A stretch of 64,000 bases of DNA, taken from Cyclobacterium xiamenense (GTDB lineage: Bacteria > Bacteroidota > Bacteroidia > Cytophagales > Cyclobacteriaceae). The notes beneath the pieces were generated by a model. That model did not search any database. It was given only the letters and a program-made list of their open reading frames with translations, and was not told where the DNA came from. A program made the translations under genes and the position numbers. The stretch lies in the NCBI RefSeq assembly GCF_009467825.1, contig NZ_WIOK01000001.1, positions 62,001 through 126,000 of the forward strand. Direction: 5' to 3'. This document shows, piece by piece, positions 54,151 to 63,650 of the stretch (positions are counted from its first letter, which is position 1; each line of letters starts with the position of its first letter).

Positions 54151-55467
54151 ATGCGTGGAATCATTCATCGGCTGCCATTTTTCGATCTTTTACGACACAA
54201 GTCCATCAGGAATTTTGGCTTTCTCTTCCTGATCCAATCCTCCAACATCCTTGTTTCCCTCCTGGCCATGCCCGTGCTTATCCGGGCCATCGGTGTGGCA
54301 GAGTTTGGTCTGGTAAACCTCTCCTTTTCCGTAATTCTGGCTTTTAATGTGCTGGTAAGTTATGGGTACAACTTGAGCGGTCCACGAAATATAGCCCTGG
54401 GCGAGGCAGATCCGGAGCAAGTAAGCAAAGCTTTTTCCGAAGTAATCGGAAGTAAATGCCTGCTGGCACTGATTGCGCTTGCAGGTATTTTTGTTTTGGG
54501 GCTGGGGTTCGGTTTTTTTAGCGACTATTGGGTTATTTTGGCCTGGTCTACGCTGTTATTGCTCAGTGAGGCTACCACGACCGTTTGGTTTTTTCAGGGA
54601 AAGGAGAGCCTCCACTGGGCTTCCCTGGCAAATGTTTTTGCAAAGTTGATGTACCTTGGTCTGATACTTAGCTTGGTAGAGGATCCCTCGCAAAGTTACC
54701 TGGCCAATTTTTTTCTGGGTGGAACGGCCTTTTTAACAAACATTGGCTTACTGCTCTACATCCATTTTGGATTGAAAATTCGCTTTCGCTGGCCTAGAGT
54801 GGGTGTTATATGGCAATCCTGGAGAGATAACCTGCTGCTTTTTTTCTCAGGGATGACGGCCCATCTTGCCGTTAACGGAGGGGTGATCGTACTGAGTTTT
54901 TTCGCTACTGCACAGGTATTGGGCCTGTATGGAATGGCAGAACGGGTGGCTATGGTTCTGCGAATAGCGCCCACTTTGATTACCCAGGCAGCCTATCCGA
55001 GAGCAAGTGTTCTTTTCTATTCCGATACAGCTGGTTTTTATGCGTTTATACGGAAGGTCCAGTGGGCCTCCTTGCTTTTGGGCGGGGGAATAAGCGTATT
55101 GGTCCATGTTTTCGCCCCGATGATTATTCAGTTGGTCGCAGGGAGAAGCCACAGCGAAGCCGTTGCCATTTTAAAAATACTCGCTTTTTTGCCTTTTTTT
55201 GCGGGGCTTAATATTGGCAATATGCTCATCATACTGGTGACCGACCAAAAGAAAATACTCTTCCACGCAACCTGGGGATTTGGGCTGTACATGCTGGGTA
55301 CTTCGGTTTTGCTGACTACCTTTTTTGGCAGCCCGGGCTTGGCCGTAGCCTTGCTGTCTACCGAACTGGTGGTGTACCTGCTGACCACGTTTTTGTTGTG
55401 GAAAAACCAGCCGCAGATTTTAACCAATCATTACCGTGCACTCTTCAATCGCCATCGTTCTTCTTAA
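54151..55467 (+). CDS. Wzx-type polysaccharide flippase
   Basis: The 438 residues have about twelve predicted helices of the polysaccharide-transport/MOP superfamily. N-terminal marks are FGFLFLIQSSNILVSLLAMP and VGVAEFGLVNLSF, and a GLYGMAERVAMVLRIAP block lies in the second half. It should flip lipid-linked repeat units across the inner membrane. The next gene begins inside its last 32 bases. Confidence 0.92.
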   Translation: MRGIIHRLPFFDLLRHKSIRNFGFLFLIQSSNILVSLLAMPVLIRAIGVAEFGLVNLSFSVILAFNVLVSYGYNLSGPRNIALGEADPEQVSKAFSEVIGSKCLLALIALAGIFVLGLGFGFFSDYWVILAWSTLLLLSEATTTVWFFQGKESLHWASLANVFAKLMYLGLILSLVEDPSQSYLANFFLGGTAFLTNIGLLLYIHFGLKIRFRWPRVGVIWQSWRDNLLLFFSGMTAHLAVNGGVIVLSFFATAQVLGLYGMAERVAMVLRIAPTLITQAAYPRASVLFYSDTAGFYAFIRKVQWASLLLGGGISVLVHVFAPMIIQLVAGRSHSEAVAILKILAFLPFFAGLNIGNMLIILVTDQKKILFHATWGFGLYMLGTSVLLTTFFGSPGLAVALLSTELVVYLLTTFLLWKNQPQILTNHYRALFNRHRSS

Positions 55468-56341
55468 TTGGAATGGTTGGGCATTTACCCGTCCTTGCCT
55501 GGAATCGTTACGTCTTTCCGGATTTGCAATGGAGCATATTATTGTGGTCGATAATGGCTCAGAAGACGGGTCAGCGGACGAAATTCAACGCAGCTTTCCA
55601 ACCGTTCAGCTAATTCGGAATCCAATAAATACGGGATTTACCGGAGGCAATAATGCAGGCATACAGGCCGCTTCTGCGCAAGGCTATGCGTTTGTGCTGC
55701 TACTCAACAACGACACGGAAGTCAGCGCGGGTTTTTGGAAACCACTGCTCGAGGAAATGGACAGGTATCCGGATACCGGAGCAGTGCAGCCCCTGATCTA
55801 TTTTCTTCACGACAAAACCAAAATCTGGAATGCAGGCGGTAGGTACCTATCCTGGCTGGGTATTTCCCAAACCAGCTATAGTCTGCCGGGTAAGGCCCCC
55901 TATTCCACTGACTGGATTACCGGCTGCGCCTTCCTGGTCCGGTCCGCGGTATTGGAAGAAGTTGGGCTATTGGACGAGCGGTATTTTGCGTATTTTGAGG
56001 ACGTAGACTGGTCGCTTCGGATTAGAAAGCGGGGGTACAGATTGAAGGTGGTTCCGGAATCGGTTATTTTTCACGAGGCTGGTGCCGCCTCCAAAACCAA
56101 ACAACCGGGAAAGGAGGGCTTTTTGAATCCAACGATTCATTACTTGAATGTACGCAACCAGCTCTTTCACCTAAGAAAATATGGGAGGCATCCGGTAAAC
56201 TGGTTGTCCTGGCCGTTCCATCTGATTAAATTTGGCCTGTTCATGGGGTATTTCACCTTGAGAGGCAGAACAGCAAAGCGGAAGGCAGTACTTTCCGGCA
56301 TAATCGATGGATTGAAATTTTCACTAAACGAAGCGAAATGA
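55436..56341 (+). CDS. Glycosyltransferase family 2 protein (rhamnosyltransferase-like)
   Basis: Start GTG at 55436: the family N-terminus (SIAIVLLNWNGWAFTRPCLE) begins four codons later and no ATG fits. It has 301 residues. The GT-A core has VVDNGSEDGS, FTGGNNAGIQAA and the metal-binding LLNNDTEVS near 90, then the DWITGCAFLVRSAVLEEVG and FAYFEDVDWSLRIRKRGYRL blocks typical of the GT2 group that includes rhamnosyltransferases. Donor and linkage are unknown. Confidence 0.92.
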   Translation: MHSSIAIVLLNWNGWAFTRPCLESLRLSGFAMEHIIVVDNGSEDGSADEIQRSFPTVQLIRNPINTGFTGGNNAGIQAASAQGYAFVLLLNNDTEVSAGFWKPLLEEMDRYPDTGAVQPLIYFLHDKTKIWNAGGRYLSWLGISQTSYSLPGKAPYSTDWITGCAFLVRSAVLEEVGLLDERYFAYFEDVDWSLRIRKRGYRLKVVPESVIFHEAGAASKTKQPGKEGFLNPTIHYLNVRNQLFHLRKYGRHPVNWLSWPFHLIKFGLFMGYFTLRGRTAKRKAVLSGIIDGLKFSLNEAK

Positions 56342-57756
56342 TCGGTACGATATTATTTCTTCTGGTACTCCTCTACGTGCTGCTGCTGGTCGTAATCACC
56401 GTCAGAAAGATCGTGTTTCAGGGAAAATGGGAATTTATCATCGTTTTCATGATCCTTTATTTGCCGTTTTACATCTCGATCCTGAGCATTGTCTACCAGG
56501 CGACGGGATCGGAGATCATCGTGGGGCTTTTTCAATACCTGAAAGAGCTGCTTTTGCTGCTGGCGTTTCTTGGTTTTTTCCTCTACCAAAGAGATTTTTG
56601 GCACTATCCTTTTCGCTTGAATACCGTGGATGTGGTACTTCTGGCTTTTTTTGGATTGGCTACTTTGTATTTGTTTTTGCCCCTGGGGGAGGCCCTGTTT
56701 CTAAATAAGTTGCTTTACTTAAAAAACACCTTACTGATCGGTGCATTCTATTTTCTTGGCCGAAATACCCGGTTGGCGGGAGAACAACTGGATCGGGTTT
56801 TTGGATGGGTAATGCTCATTGCGGTCGGCGCCTTTGCTTTGAATTGCCTGGAAAAAGTAATGGGGGTCCATTTTCAACAATGGACAGGCTATGCGCTGTT
56901 TAATTTTGCGGTAAACGGCATCGAACCTTCCGGAAATTATGGGCTTTCCTGGACCTTTGAAACCCAAACCACCGGAATGCGCCTGGCCTCGTTTTTTTCC
57001 GATCCGCTGGAAATGGCCAGTTCGAGCTTGCTGGCCTTTGCAACGGGCTTGATTTGGTTCCTCACTAAAAAACGAGAAGAAAGTGGCTTTTACCTGTTTG
57101 TAATGCTTGCTGCGGTAGGGAGTTTGTTTTTTTCTGCCTCCCGCGCTGCTTTTGGGGCCTTTTTTGCCATGCTGTTTTTTATTGCGCTGGTTTTCAGACT
57201 ATACCGCCTGTTACTTATGGGGGTGTTCCTGCTGTTTGGCTTTGTTGTGTACGTAGTGTATTTTGCCTCCGAGGACTTTTATTATTTTGTGTACGATACG
57301 CTGACGTTTCAGAACGCCTCGAGTCTTGGACACGCGGTAGAGTGGTTTTTGGCATTGGATGCCATGGTGGCAAATCCGGAAGGAATCGGTCTTGCCATGA
57401 GTGGCAACACCGGAAGTGTGGAGGACGATGTCCGGGTGGGTGGCGAAAACCAGTTTCTGATTTACGGGGTGCAATTGGGTGTTCTCGGAATGCTCCTGTA
57501 CATCGGGGCATTGGCCCTGGGGATCGTAAAATCCCTACAGGTGTTTAGGCACACCGAAAATGTCTCCGATGCGCGGGTGGCATTTGTGGCGGCCAGTACC
57601 AAATTCGGATTGTTGCTCCCCTTGTTTACGGCGAATGCAGAACTGTATGCCTACGTTTCTCTTGTTTCCTGGTGGGCGATTGGGTACAGTCTCTCGGTAT
57701 ACAACAGGCTCTTGCCCTCCGTTAAACGTTCCTCCTACCTTTCTGCTCCTTCATGA
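56338..57756 (+). CDS. O-antigen ligase/polymerase-like (Wzy/WaaL) membrane protein
   Basis: A 472-residue membrane protein with about twelve predicted helices and a large outer loop with the usual Wzy/WaaL features (RLASFFSDPLEMASSSLLAF, then FFSASRAAFGAFFAML and GGENQFLIYGVQLG). It probably polymerises the repeat unit at the outer face of the inner membrane. The start and stop overlap the neighbouring genes by four bases each (ATGA). Confidence 0.88.
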   Translation: MIGTILFLLVLLYVLLLVVITVRKIVFQGKWEFIIVFMILYLPFYISILSIVYQATGSEIIVGLFQYLKELLLLLAFLGFFLYQRDFWHYPFRLNTVDVVLLAFFGLATLYLFLPLGEALFLNKLLYLKNTLLIGAFYFLGRNTRLAGEQLDRVFGWVMLIAVGAFALNCLEKVMGVHFQQWTGYALFNFAVNGIEPSGNYGLSWTFETQTTGMRLASFFSDPLEMASSSLLAFATGLIWFLTKKREESGFYLFVMLAAVGSLFFSASRAAFGAFFAMLFFIALVFRLYRLLLMGVFLLFGFVVYVVYFASEDFYYFVYDTLTFQNASSLGHAVEWFLALDAMVANPEGIGLAMSGNTGSVEDDVRVGGENQFLIYGVQLGVLGMLLYIGALALGIVKSLQVFRHTENVSDARVAFVAASTKFGLLLPLFTANAELYAYVSLVSWWAIGYSLSVYNRLLPSVKRSSYLSAPS

Positions 57757-58886
57757 AAAGCAGGCCAAAAATAGTTCTCGTGGATGTGTTTTACCTTCAC
57801 CTGGCACAGACCGGAATAAAGACCTATACCGACAGCCTTCTTGGGCAAATTGCTTCGTATCTGGGATCCGATTTTCACTTTATCGTGTACCCCTCTCCGG
57901 AGAAAATCAGAAAGGGTACTTTTTTTAAAGGTAAGACGCCTCGTTGGAAAAATTGGTTGTTTCAAGGAAGGTATTTCCTTCACAAACTAGTAGTACTGCC
58001 CTGGCAAAGCATTCGCTTTCGCGCCGATCTGGTTTTTTGTCCCGATATACTTCCTCCGCTTTGGTCGAAGGGGCGGCGCGTGGTGGTGATACACGATGCA
58101 TTTTTCTGGGAAAGCCCGGAGCACTATCATCCCCTATGGCGGAAAATTTACCTTTGTTTTTTAGAAGCGGGAATTCAGCGTGGAGCTCGGGTACTTACTG
58201 TCAGTGAATACGCAAGAAACCGCATTGAATTGTTTCTAAAAACACCCGAACCCATAACGGCCATCCCCACCGGTCTGGATGCCGGTCCCCGGCAGGAATC
58301 CGGAACTGAGATTTCTCCGGTTGATTCCCCGTATTTTTTACATGTAGGTGTGATGGAGCACCGAAAAAACCTCGTGACACTGGTACAGGCGTTTGCGGTT
58401 TTCGTCCGGGATTACGGGCAACATTTTAGATTGGTGCTGGTGGGAGCACGCGGGCCAAGGCCTACGTTGGATGCCTACGACGGGGTACTTCAGGAAATCG
58501 ACCGCCTGGACCTGGCGGGGAAGGTGCTGTTACCGGGCTACCTGAGCAAAAGCGATCTGAACAGGTATTTTCGGTTTGCGTTGGCCTACGTATTTCCATC
58601 AAAAAATGAAGGATTTGGGTTACCTGTATTGGAGGCATTTTCCGTTGACTTGCCCGTAATCATCGGTCCTCAGGGAGCGCTTAAGGAAGTGGGTGGCTCC
58701 GGAGTCCTGGTCAGTGACAGCTATGCCCCGGAGGACTTCGCAGCGGCCATGGGACGGTTGGCAAACGACCCGGCATTGAGGTCGAAGCTGGCCTCGCTTG
58801 GGAGAGAACGACTTCAGGCGTTTACCGGGGAAAAGTTTTTTCTATCTTTACAGACGTATTTTACTAAACTCTTGCATGGCGACTAG
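57753..58886 (+). CDS. Glycosyltransferase family 4 protein (mannosyltransferase-like)
   Basis: The 377 residues have a GT-B fold: VLVDVFYLHLAQTGIKTYTD at the start, VVVIHDAFF, VLTVSEYARNRI, then the donor part with YFLHVGVMEHRKNLVTLVQA, LVLPGYLSK-type sequence and FPSKNEGFGLPVLEAFSVDL, which has the E-x7-E motif of GT4 enzymes. It may transfer mannose or a related sugar. It begins within the stop of the polymerase and runs 11 bases into the acyltransferase. Confidence 0.91.
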   Translation: MKSRPKIVLVDVFYLHLAQTGIKTYTDSLLGQIASYLGSDFHFIVYPSPEKIRKGTFFKGKTPRWKNWLFQGRYFLHKLVVLPWQSIRFRADLVFCPDILPPLWSKGRRVVVIHDAFFWESPEHYHPLWRKIYLCFLEAGIQRGARVLTVSEYARNRIELFLKTPEPITAIPTGLDAGPRQESGTEISPVDSPYFLHVGVMEHRKNLVTLVQAFAVFVRDYGQHFRLVLVGARGPRPTLDAYDGVLQEIDRLDLAGKVLLPGYLSKSDLNRYFRFALAYVFPSKNEGFGLPVLEAFSVDLPVIIGPQGALKEVGGSGVLVSDSYAPEDFAAAMGRLANDPALRSKLASLGRERLQAFTGEKFFLSLQTYFTKLLHGD

Positions 58887-59586
58887 GTTAGGAAAGTTGA
58901 TTTCGACCATTTCCGGAATGGATTTTTCGGACCGGTTTGGGCCCGGGTGGGACCACTTGTCTGCTTTTTCGGTTTTGGCCAGAATGGGTATTTGGTGGCT
59001 CCGCGGTTTGGGGCTCCGATGGCGGATGAAATCGGCTCAGGGAATGTTACTCATCGGCAAAGGTGTTACCATCCGGCAGGCGAGTTATTTTCGTGTTGGG
59101 AAGAATTTTGTGGCACAGGATCAATGCGAGATCAATTGTCTTTCGCGTAGGGGCATCGTCTTTGGTGATAAGGTGACCGTGGGTAGTTTTGCCCTCATCC
59201 GGCCGACCAATTTGTACGGGGGCGAGCCGGGCGAGGGGCTGCGTGTGGGGGACAATTCCAGCATTGGTCCCTATGCCTACATTGGTTGTTCCGGGTACAT
59301 CGAAATCGGCGCCAACGTCATGATATCCCCACGGGTTAGTATCTATTCCGAAAACCATGTCTTCGAATCCACGAGCCTACCCATGATCGATCAGGGGGTG
59401 CGGCGTTCGTTTGTCACGATTGAGGACGATTGTTGGATCGCCTCGCATGCGGTGATATTGGCGGGAGTGACGGTAGGAAAGGGGTCCGTAGTAGCTGCAG
59501 GCAGCATCGTCACCAAGGATGTTCCCCCATACAGTGTAGTTGGGGGAAATCCGGCAAGGATTCTTAAAAGCAGGAAAGAGGAATGA
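58876..59586 (+). CDS. Left-handed beta-helix acyltransferase (sugar O-acetyltransferase-like)
   Basis: I take ATG 58876 (MATRLGKLISTISG), giving 236 residues; earlier in-frame codons belong to the preceding gene. Hexapeptide repeats run from about residue 60 to the end (IEIGANVMISPRVSIYSENH, then IEDDCWIASHAVILAGVTVG, VVAAGSIVTKDVPPYSVVGG). The His in YSENHVFE is the likely catalytic base of the family. It probably O-acetylates a sugar in the repeat unit. It overlaps the methyltransferase gene by four bases. Confidence 0.9.
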   Translation: MATRLGKLISTISGMDFSDRFGPGWDHLSAFSVLARMGIWWLRGLGLRWRMKSAQGMLLIGKGVTIRQASYFRVGKNFVAQDQCEINCLSRRGIVFGDKVTVGSFALIRPTNLYGGEPGEGLRVGDNSSIGPYAYIGCSGYIEIGANVMISPRVSIYSENHVFESTSLPMIDQGVRRSFVTIEDDCWIASHAVILAGVTVGKGSVVAAGSIVTKDVPPYSVVGGNPARILKSRKEE

Positions 59587-60347
59587 AATCCGAATCGCTC
59601 AAAAATTGGAAGGAGTGGGGAAAAAAAGACCCCTACTACGGTGTATTGTCGGAGGAAAAATTTCGCATGCAGCACCTTTCCGAACAGGCATTGACGGAGT
59701 TTTTTGAAACGGGAGAAGCGTTTGTCGCACAAAGCAGAAAAAGAATTCAGGACCGATTTGGGCTGGATATTGCGAAGGGAAGCATTCTGGACTTTGGATG
59801 CGGTGTGGGAAGGCTGGCCATTCCCTTTGCCCGCATCACGCAAAAGGAGGTGTGGGGCTTGGATATTTCGGAGGACATCATTGTCAGGGCAAAGGCGCAC
59901 GCAGCGGCCCAGGGTCTGGAGCATCTTCACTTTTCCGCCTACGATGGTGCGCGTATCGCCAACATTCCGGTAGTTGATTTTGTGAACGCGTACATCGTCT
60001 TCCAACACATTGAACCGAAGCAAGGCATGAAGTTGATGCGGGATTTGCTGGAGCACACCCGGCATGGAGGGGTTTTTCAGGTGCAGGTAACCTATGGGCA
60101 TTGTTTGCCTCGACGGGTATATGCTCATTTTTATCTCAGAACCCGATTTCCCCTGTATAATTATTTGTATTCTTCCCTAAAGCACCGCAGGTTTTGTCGG
60201 GAGCCAGTCATGCAAATGAACCACTATTCACCCGAGAAATTGTTTGCCTTGTTTGCCGGGTATTCGGACGAGGTGCACGTGGAGTTTACCAACCATGGCG
60301 GCCACCTTGGGGCCTTTTATACACTCAAAAAAAAACAATCTCCGTAA
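59583..60347 (+). CDS. SAM-dependent methyltransferase
   Basis: The 254 residues carry the class I methyltransferase core: motif I ILDFGCGVGRLAIPFARIT near 65, the acidic WGLDISEDII loop, and NAYIVFQHIEPKQGMKLMRD. Set in the polysaccharide operon, it probably methylates a sugar hydroxyl or carboxyl group. It starts in the stop of the acyltransferase. Confidence 0.9.
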   Translation: MKSESLKNWKEWGKKDPYYGVLSEEKFRMQHLSEQALTEFFETGEAFVAQSRKRIQDRFGLDIAKGSILDFGCGVGRLAIPFARITQKEVWGLDISEDIIVRAKAHAAAQGLEHLHFSAYDGARIANIPVVDFVNAYIVFQHIEPKQGMKLMRDLLEHTRHGGVFQVQVTYGHCLPRRVYAHFYLRTRFPLYNYLYSSLKHRRFCREPVMQMNHYSPEKLFALFAGYSDEVHVEFTNHGGHLGAFYTLKKKQSP

Positions 60348-60357
60348 TGCCCTGTCC

Positions 60358-61503
60358 ATGTCACTAGAAAACACGAAGGTATTGATGCTTCATGGATCTT
60401 CGGATTTGTACGGTGCCAGTAAGATATTTTTACTGACAGCAAGCTTGTTGAAGAAAAACGGAGCCGCGGTAGTGGTGGTATTGTCCGAAGACGGTCCCCT
60501 GGCCAGCGAACTCAGGCGGGAGGGGGTCCGGGTTGTGTTCGTTAAGCTGGGCATTATCCGGAGGAAATATTTCAATGCAAGGGGCCTGATAAATCGGGTG
60601 AAGGTTTTATTCGCAGCCTATCACCGACTTGCCGCCATGGCAGAAGAAATGGGTGTTACCCACATTTATTCCAATACGGCGGCCGTATGGGTGGGGGCGA
60701 TCCTGGCGAGGCAAAAGGGGTATTGCCACATTTGGCACCTGCACGAGATCATTGGCAGACCTGGATGGTTTGCCAGGCTGATGGGAAAACTGGTCCAACG
60801 GTCCGCGGATAAAGTGATCGTGGTTTCCGGAGCAGTAAAAGCGCATTGGGAAAAGTACATAGCGAGGAATAAACTCCATTTGGTGTATAATGGGATAGAT
60901 TATAATCCGTATCTTTACCCCACGACTGATTTGAGGGAACAGTTGGCTATTCCGGAGGAGGCTTACGTGATTGGTATGGTGGGAAGGGTCAACAGCTGGA
61001 AAGGACAATCATACTTTTTGGCTATTTCGGAAGAATTAGCTAAAAAGTTTTTAAATTTACATTTTGTTTTGGTGGGAGATGCGTTTCCAGGTGAAGAATA
61101 CCTGTTCGAAGGGTTAGAGCGAAAAATATTGGAAAAGGAGTACAGACATAGAATACACAATCTAGGGTTTAGAAGGGATATTTCGCAGGCCCTGGCTACC
61201 ATGGATATTTTTATTCTTCCCTCCATTTTACCGGATCCCTTTCCTACCGTGATTTTAGAGGCGATGGCGGCTGCAAAGCCGGTAGTGGCGACGGGGCATG
61301 GGGGTGCGTTGGAGATGATTGCTAATGGGAAAACCGGCTTTCATATTCCCTGGGACGATCCTGTACGGGCTGCGGATACCATCGAAAAGCTTATAGAAAA
61401 CAAAAACCTAATTGAAAAAATAGGTTTAAATGCGAGGAAGTGTGTTTTGGAAAATTTTTCATTGCCAGCTTATAGCAAGAAGATAGTGGAAATTTTTTCT
61501 TGA
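60358..61503 (+). CDS. Glycosyltransferase family 4 protein
   Basis: Start at ATG 60358 (MSLENTKVLMLHGSSDLYGA), ten bases after the methyltransferase stop; 381 residues. The acceptor half has GASKIFLLTASLLKKNGAAV and IWHLHEIIGRPG; the donor half has VVSGAVKAHWEKY, VYNGIDY, VIGMVGRVNSWKGQSYFLAI and LPSILPDPFPTVILEAMAA with the GT4 E-x7-E region. The last stretch (from about 61000) is more AT-rich than its neighbours. The sugar is unknown. Confidence 0.92.
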   Translation: MSLENTKVLMLHGSSDLYGASKIFLLTASLLKKNGAAVVVVLSEDGPLASELRREGVRVVFVKLGIIRRKYFNARGLINRVKVLFAAYHRLAAMAEEMGVTHIYSNTAAVWVGAILARQKGYCHIWHLHEIIGRPGWFARLMGKLVQRSADKVIVVSGAVKAHWEKYIARNKLHLVYNGIDYNPYLYPTTDLREQLAIPEEAYVIGMVGRVNSWKGQSYFLAISEELAKKFLNLHFVLVGDAFPGEEYLFEGLERKILEKEYRHRIHNLGFRRDISQALATMDIFILPSILPDPFPTVILEAMAAAKPVVATGHGGALEMIANGKTGFHIPWDDPVRAADTIEKLIENKNLIEKIGLNARKCVLENFSLPAYSKKIVEIFS

Positions 61504-61523
61504 TTTTAGTAAATAAAAGCAGT

Positions 61524-62681
61524 ATGTCGAAAAACAGCAAGCCGTTGCATGTGGCGATTGTAGGAACAAGGGGATATCCGTACGTATACGGAGGATACGA
61601 GACGTTTGTAAAAGAAATGGGAGAACGACTGGTCCAACGGGGGATTGCGGTGACGGTCTATTGCCATGCCCCGTTGTTTGAAGAAAAGCCCAAAAAAGTC
61701 AATGGAATTAATTTGGTTTACATGCCCTGTGTGGAAACCAAATCCCTGAGTCAGCTTACCAATTCCCTGTTGTCCATGATTCACGTCTGCTTTTCGAAGG
61801 TAGACGTGGTCTTTGTTGTCAATAGTGCCAATGGCCCATTCGGTATTCTTACGAAGATTTTCGGGAAACCCTCGGCCATCAACGTGGATGGGCTGGAATG
61901 GCTCCGCCCGAAGTGGAAAGGTCTCGGCGCCCGGTACTACCTGTTTGCTTCCCGTCTCGCCACTAAACTCTACGATCAGCTGATTACCGACTCCGACGAG
62001 ATGGAGAAAATCTACCTGGAAAAATTCAACGCACCCTCCAAAATGATTGCCTACGGCGCCAATCCCCGGGCATCTTCCGATAGCACGACAATCGAGACCT
62101 GGGGTCTGCAGAAGGAGTCCTATTATTTGATTGTGGGCCGGCTGATACCCGACAACAATGCAGACCTGATCGTGGACGGTTTTGTGCGGTCCAACTCCAA
62201 GCGCAAGCTGGTCATCGTCGGCGATGTGCCGTACCACGATCGATTTGCGCAGAAAATGAAAAGCATTCCGGACAAGCGGCTGGTATTTACCGGTTACGTA
62301 CGGGATCAGGAACAACTGGCTGCCTTGTACCACAACTGCTACGCCTATTTCCACGGGCACGAGTATGGGGGCACCAACCCGGCCATGCTCAAAGCGCTGG
62401 GATACGGCTGCGCAATCCTGGCGATGGACACCCGGTTTAACCAGGAGATGCTGCAAAAAGGAAAATACGGATGGTATTTTGACAAAAATACCCAATCGGT
62501 GGTTCAGATTATTGATAGGGCCGAGGCTTCTCCGGAAAAAATGGAGTCTTTGCGCAACCACTCCCGGGAAGGGCTGACGCAGAAATACAATTGGGATGCG
62601 GTCACCGATGAATACGAAACGGTATTTAAGGTGCTATGTAAACGAAAGCTTAAAGAAAACCTGGTAGAAATTAACTACTGA
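61524..62681 (+). CDS. DUF1972-type glycosyltransferase (family 4)
   Basis: Start at ATG 61524 (MSKNSKPLHVAIVGTRGYPY); a TTG 24 bases upstream is in frame but less likely. The 385 residues have the DUF1972 N-terminal domain (VAIVGTRGYPYVYGGYETFV), found in rhamnosyltransferases of streptococcal and other capsule loci, then the GT4 donor domain with IVGRLIPDNNADLI, FTGYVRDQEQL and FHGHEYGGTNPAMLKALGYG. Rhamnose transfer is only suggested by the family. Last gene of the plus-strand run; its 3' end overlaps the converging methyltransferase by 11 bases. Confidence 0.9.
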   Translation: MSKNSKPLHVAIVGTRGYPYVYGGYETFVKEMGERLVQRGIAVTVYCHAPLFEEKPKKVNGINLVYMPCVETKSLSQLTNSLLSMIHVCFSKVDVVFVVNSANGPFGILTKIFGKPSAINVDGLEWLRPKWKGLGARYYLFASRLATKLYDQLITDSDEMEKIYLEKFNAPSKMIAYGANPRASSDSTTIETWGLQKESYYLIVGRLIPDNNADLIVDGFVRSNSKRKLVIVGDVPYHDRFAQKMKSIPDKRLVFTGYVRDQEQLAALYHNCYAYFHGHEYGGTNPAMLKALGYGCAILAMDTRFNQEMLQKGKYGWYFDKNTQSVVQIIDRAEASPEKMESLRNHSREGLTQKYNWDAVTDEYETVFKVLCKRKLKENLVEINY

Positions 62682-63384
62682 TAAAACGCCTGGCTATGCC
62701 GGGCTTTTTTTTGCCCAATGTGTGGAACACGAAGGACTTATTTAGTCCCAGTACCTTTTCAAAATAGATGCTGGATTCCGGGAAAAGCTTCTTCATTTCT
62801 TCCAGGGACAGCAGGCGGATTTCCTCCAGGTAGCCCTTGGCAAATGCAGGGTCCCATTTCTGCATGCGGCTGAATTTGGTACGTGTTAAAATAAAAAAGG
62901 CAAGGGAGTTCGGGAAAAATTGAAAAAAGGGAAGCGCGTAGTGCGGTTCCAGGAAAAAATATTTGTTCGGGGTTTGTACAAAATAATTTTTGCCTACCCG
63001 ACGAATTTCCCGGGCCATTTTTTTCTGATTGGTGAAGGTATACAGGTGCTCAATGACCGAGTTTGAAAAGACCAGGTCAAACGATTGGTCCCCGAACTGC
63101 GAGAGATCCGTAGCATTTCCTGCCAAACTTTGTACATGGGGAAGTCGGGTAGTTTCTTTTTCCAGATTCAGTAATGTGATGCTGATCCGCTCGGGTTGAA
63201 TAAACGTATGGTTTGCCCAAAAGCTCTCCGTTCCTCCGACATCCAGAATTTTGATTTTTTCCTGATTCCCGAACGTTTCCCGAAAGCAGGTTTCAAAAAA
63301 GCGAAATCTGCGCTGCCTGAATCTTCCACCGATTGATTTTGGCTCGTCTGAGGGAGCAAAAAGTCGTTTTATTTGTTGTTTCAT
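62671..63384 (-). CDS. SAM-dependent methyltransferase (class I)
   Basis: The 237 residues have KIKILDVGGTESFWANHT as motif I near 44 and FDLVFSNSVIEHLYTFTNQK as the post-motif block, a pattern shared with methyltransferases of cell-surface glycan loci. It runs against the operon; its 3' end contains the plus-strand terminator. Its target is unknown, but a sugar or lipid-linked substrate fits the place. Confidence 0.88.
   Translation of the reverse strand: MKQQIKRLFAPSDEPKSIGGRFRQRRFRFFETCFRETFGNQEKIKILDVGGTESFWANHTFIQPERISITLLNLEKETTRLPHVQSLAGNATDLSQFGDQSFDLVFSNSVIEHLYTFTNQKKMAREIRRVGKNYFVQTPNKYFFLEPHYALPFFQFFPNSLAFFILTRTKFSRMQKWDPAFAKGYLEEIRLLSLEEMKKLFPESSIYFEKVLGLNKSFVFHTLGKKKPGIARRFISS
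62688..62712 (+). terminator. Terminator of the polysaccharide operon
   Basis: GCCTGGC and GCCGGGC form a 7-bp stem (one wobble) with a TAT loop, followed by eight T. It lies seven bases after the last stop and inside the coding part of the converging methyltransferase. Confidence 0.75.
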
Positions 63385-63650
63385 TGATTAAATTTCCAAC
63401 CAGTGTACCTGGAGTCGGTTCAGGCAATGGGGGCGATCAGGTCAATGGCATTTTCCCCGCTATCCATGGCTGAATGGTAATTAATTCCTAATTTTACAAC
63501 AAAGTTGTGTACTTTGAAGTGAATATCAAAAAATTGGTTGCAGATAATTCGATATTGCAGGTAGTGCGTTAAAAGAAACGGGGAATTGTAGCCAGAGATT
63601 GATCAGGTTTTTTGCCTGCTGTGCCCAACCATCGTAGTTGAAATTGATTC
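63385..63650. other. Divergent intergenic region before the sugar transferase
   Basis: This 266-base gap separates two divergent genes and should hold a promoter for each. The only symmetry I see is ACAAC-AAA-GTTGT near 63497-63509. No exact TAnnTTTG box was found. Confidence 0.5.

Noticed and set aside
61506-62561. 351-residue open frame on the minus strand inside the DUF1972 glycosyltransferase
   Set aside because: The plus-strand protein has clear family motifs over the whole length; the antisense frame shows none.
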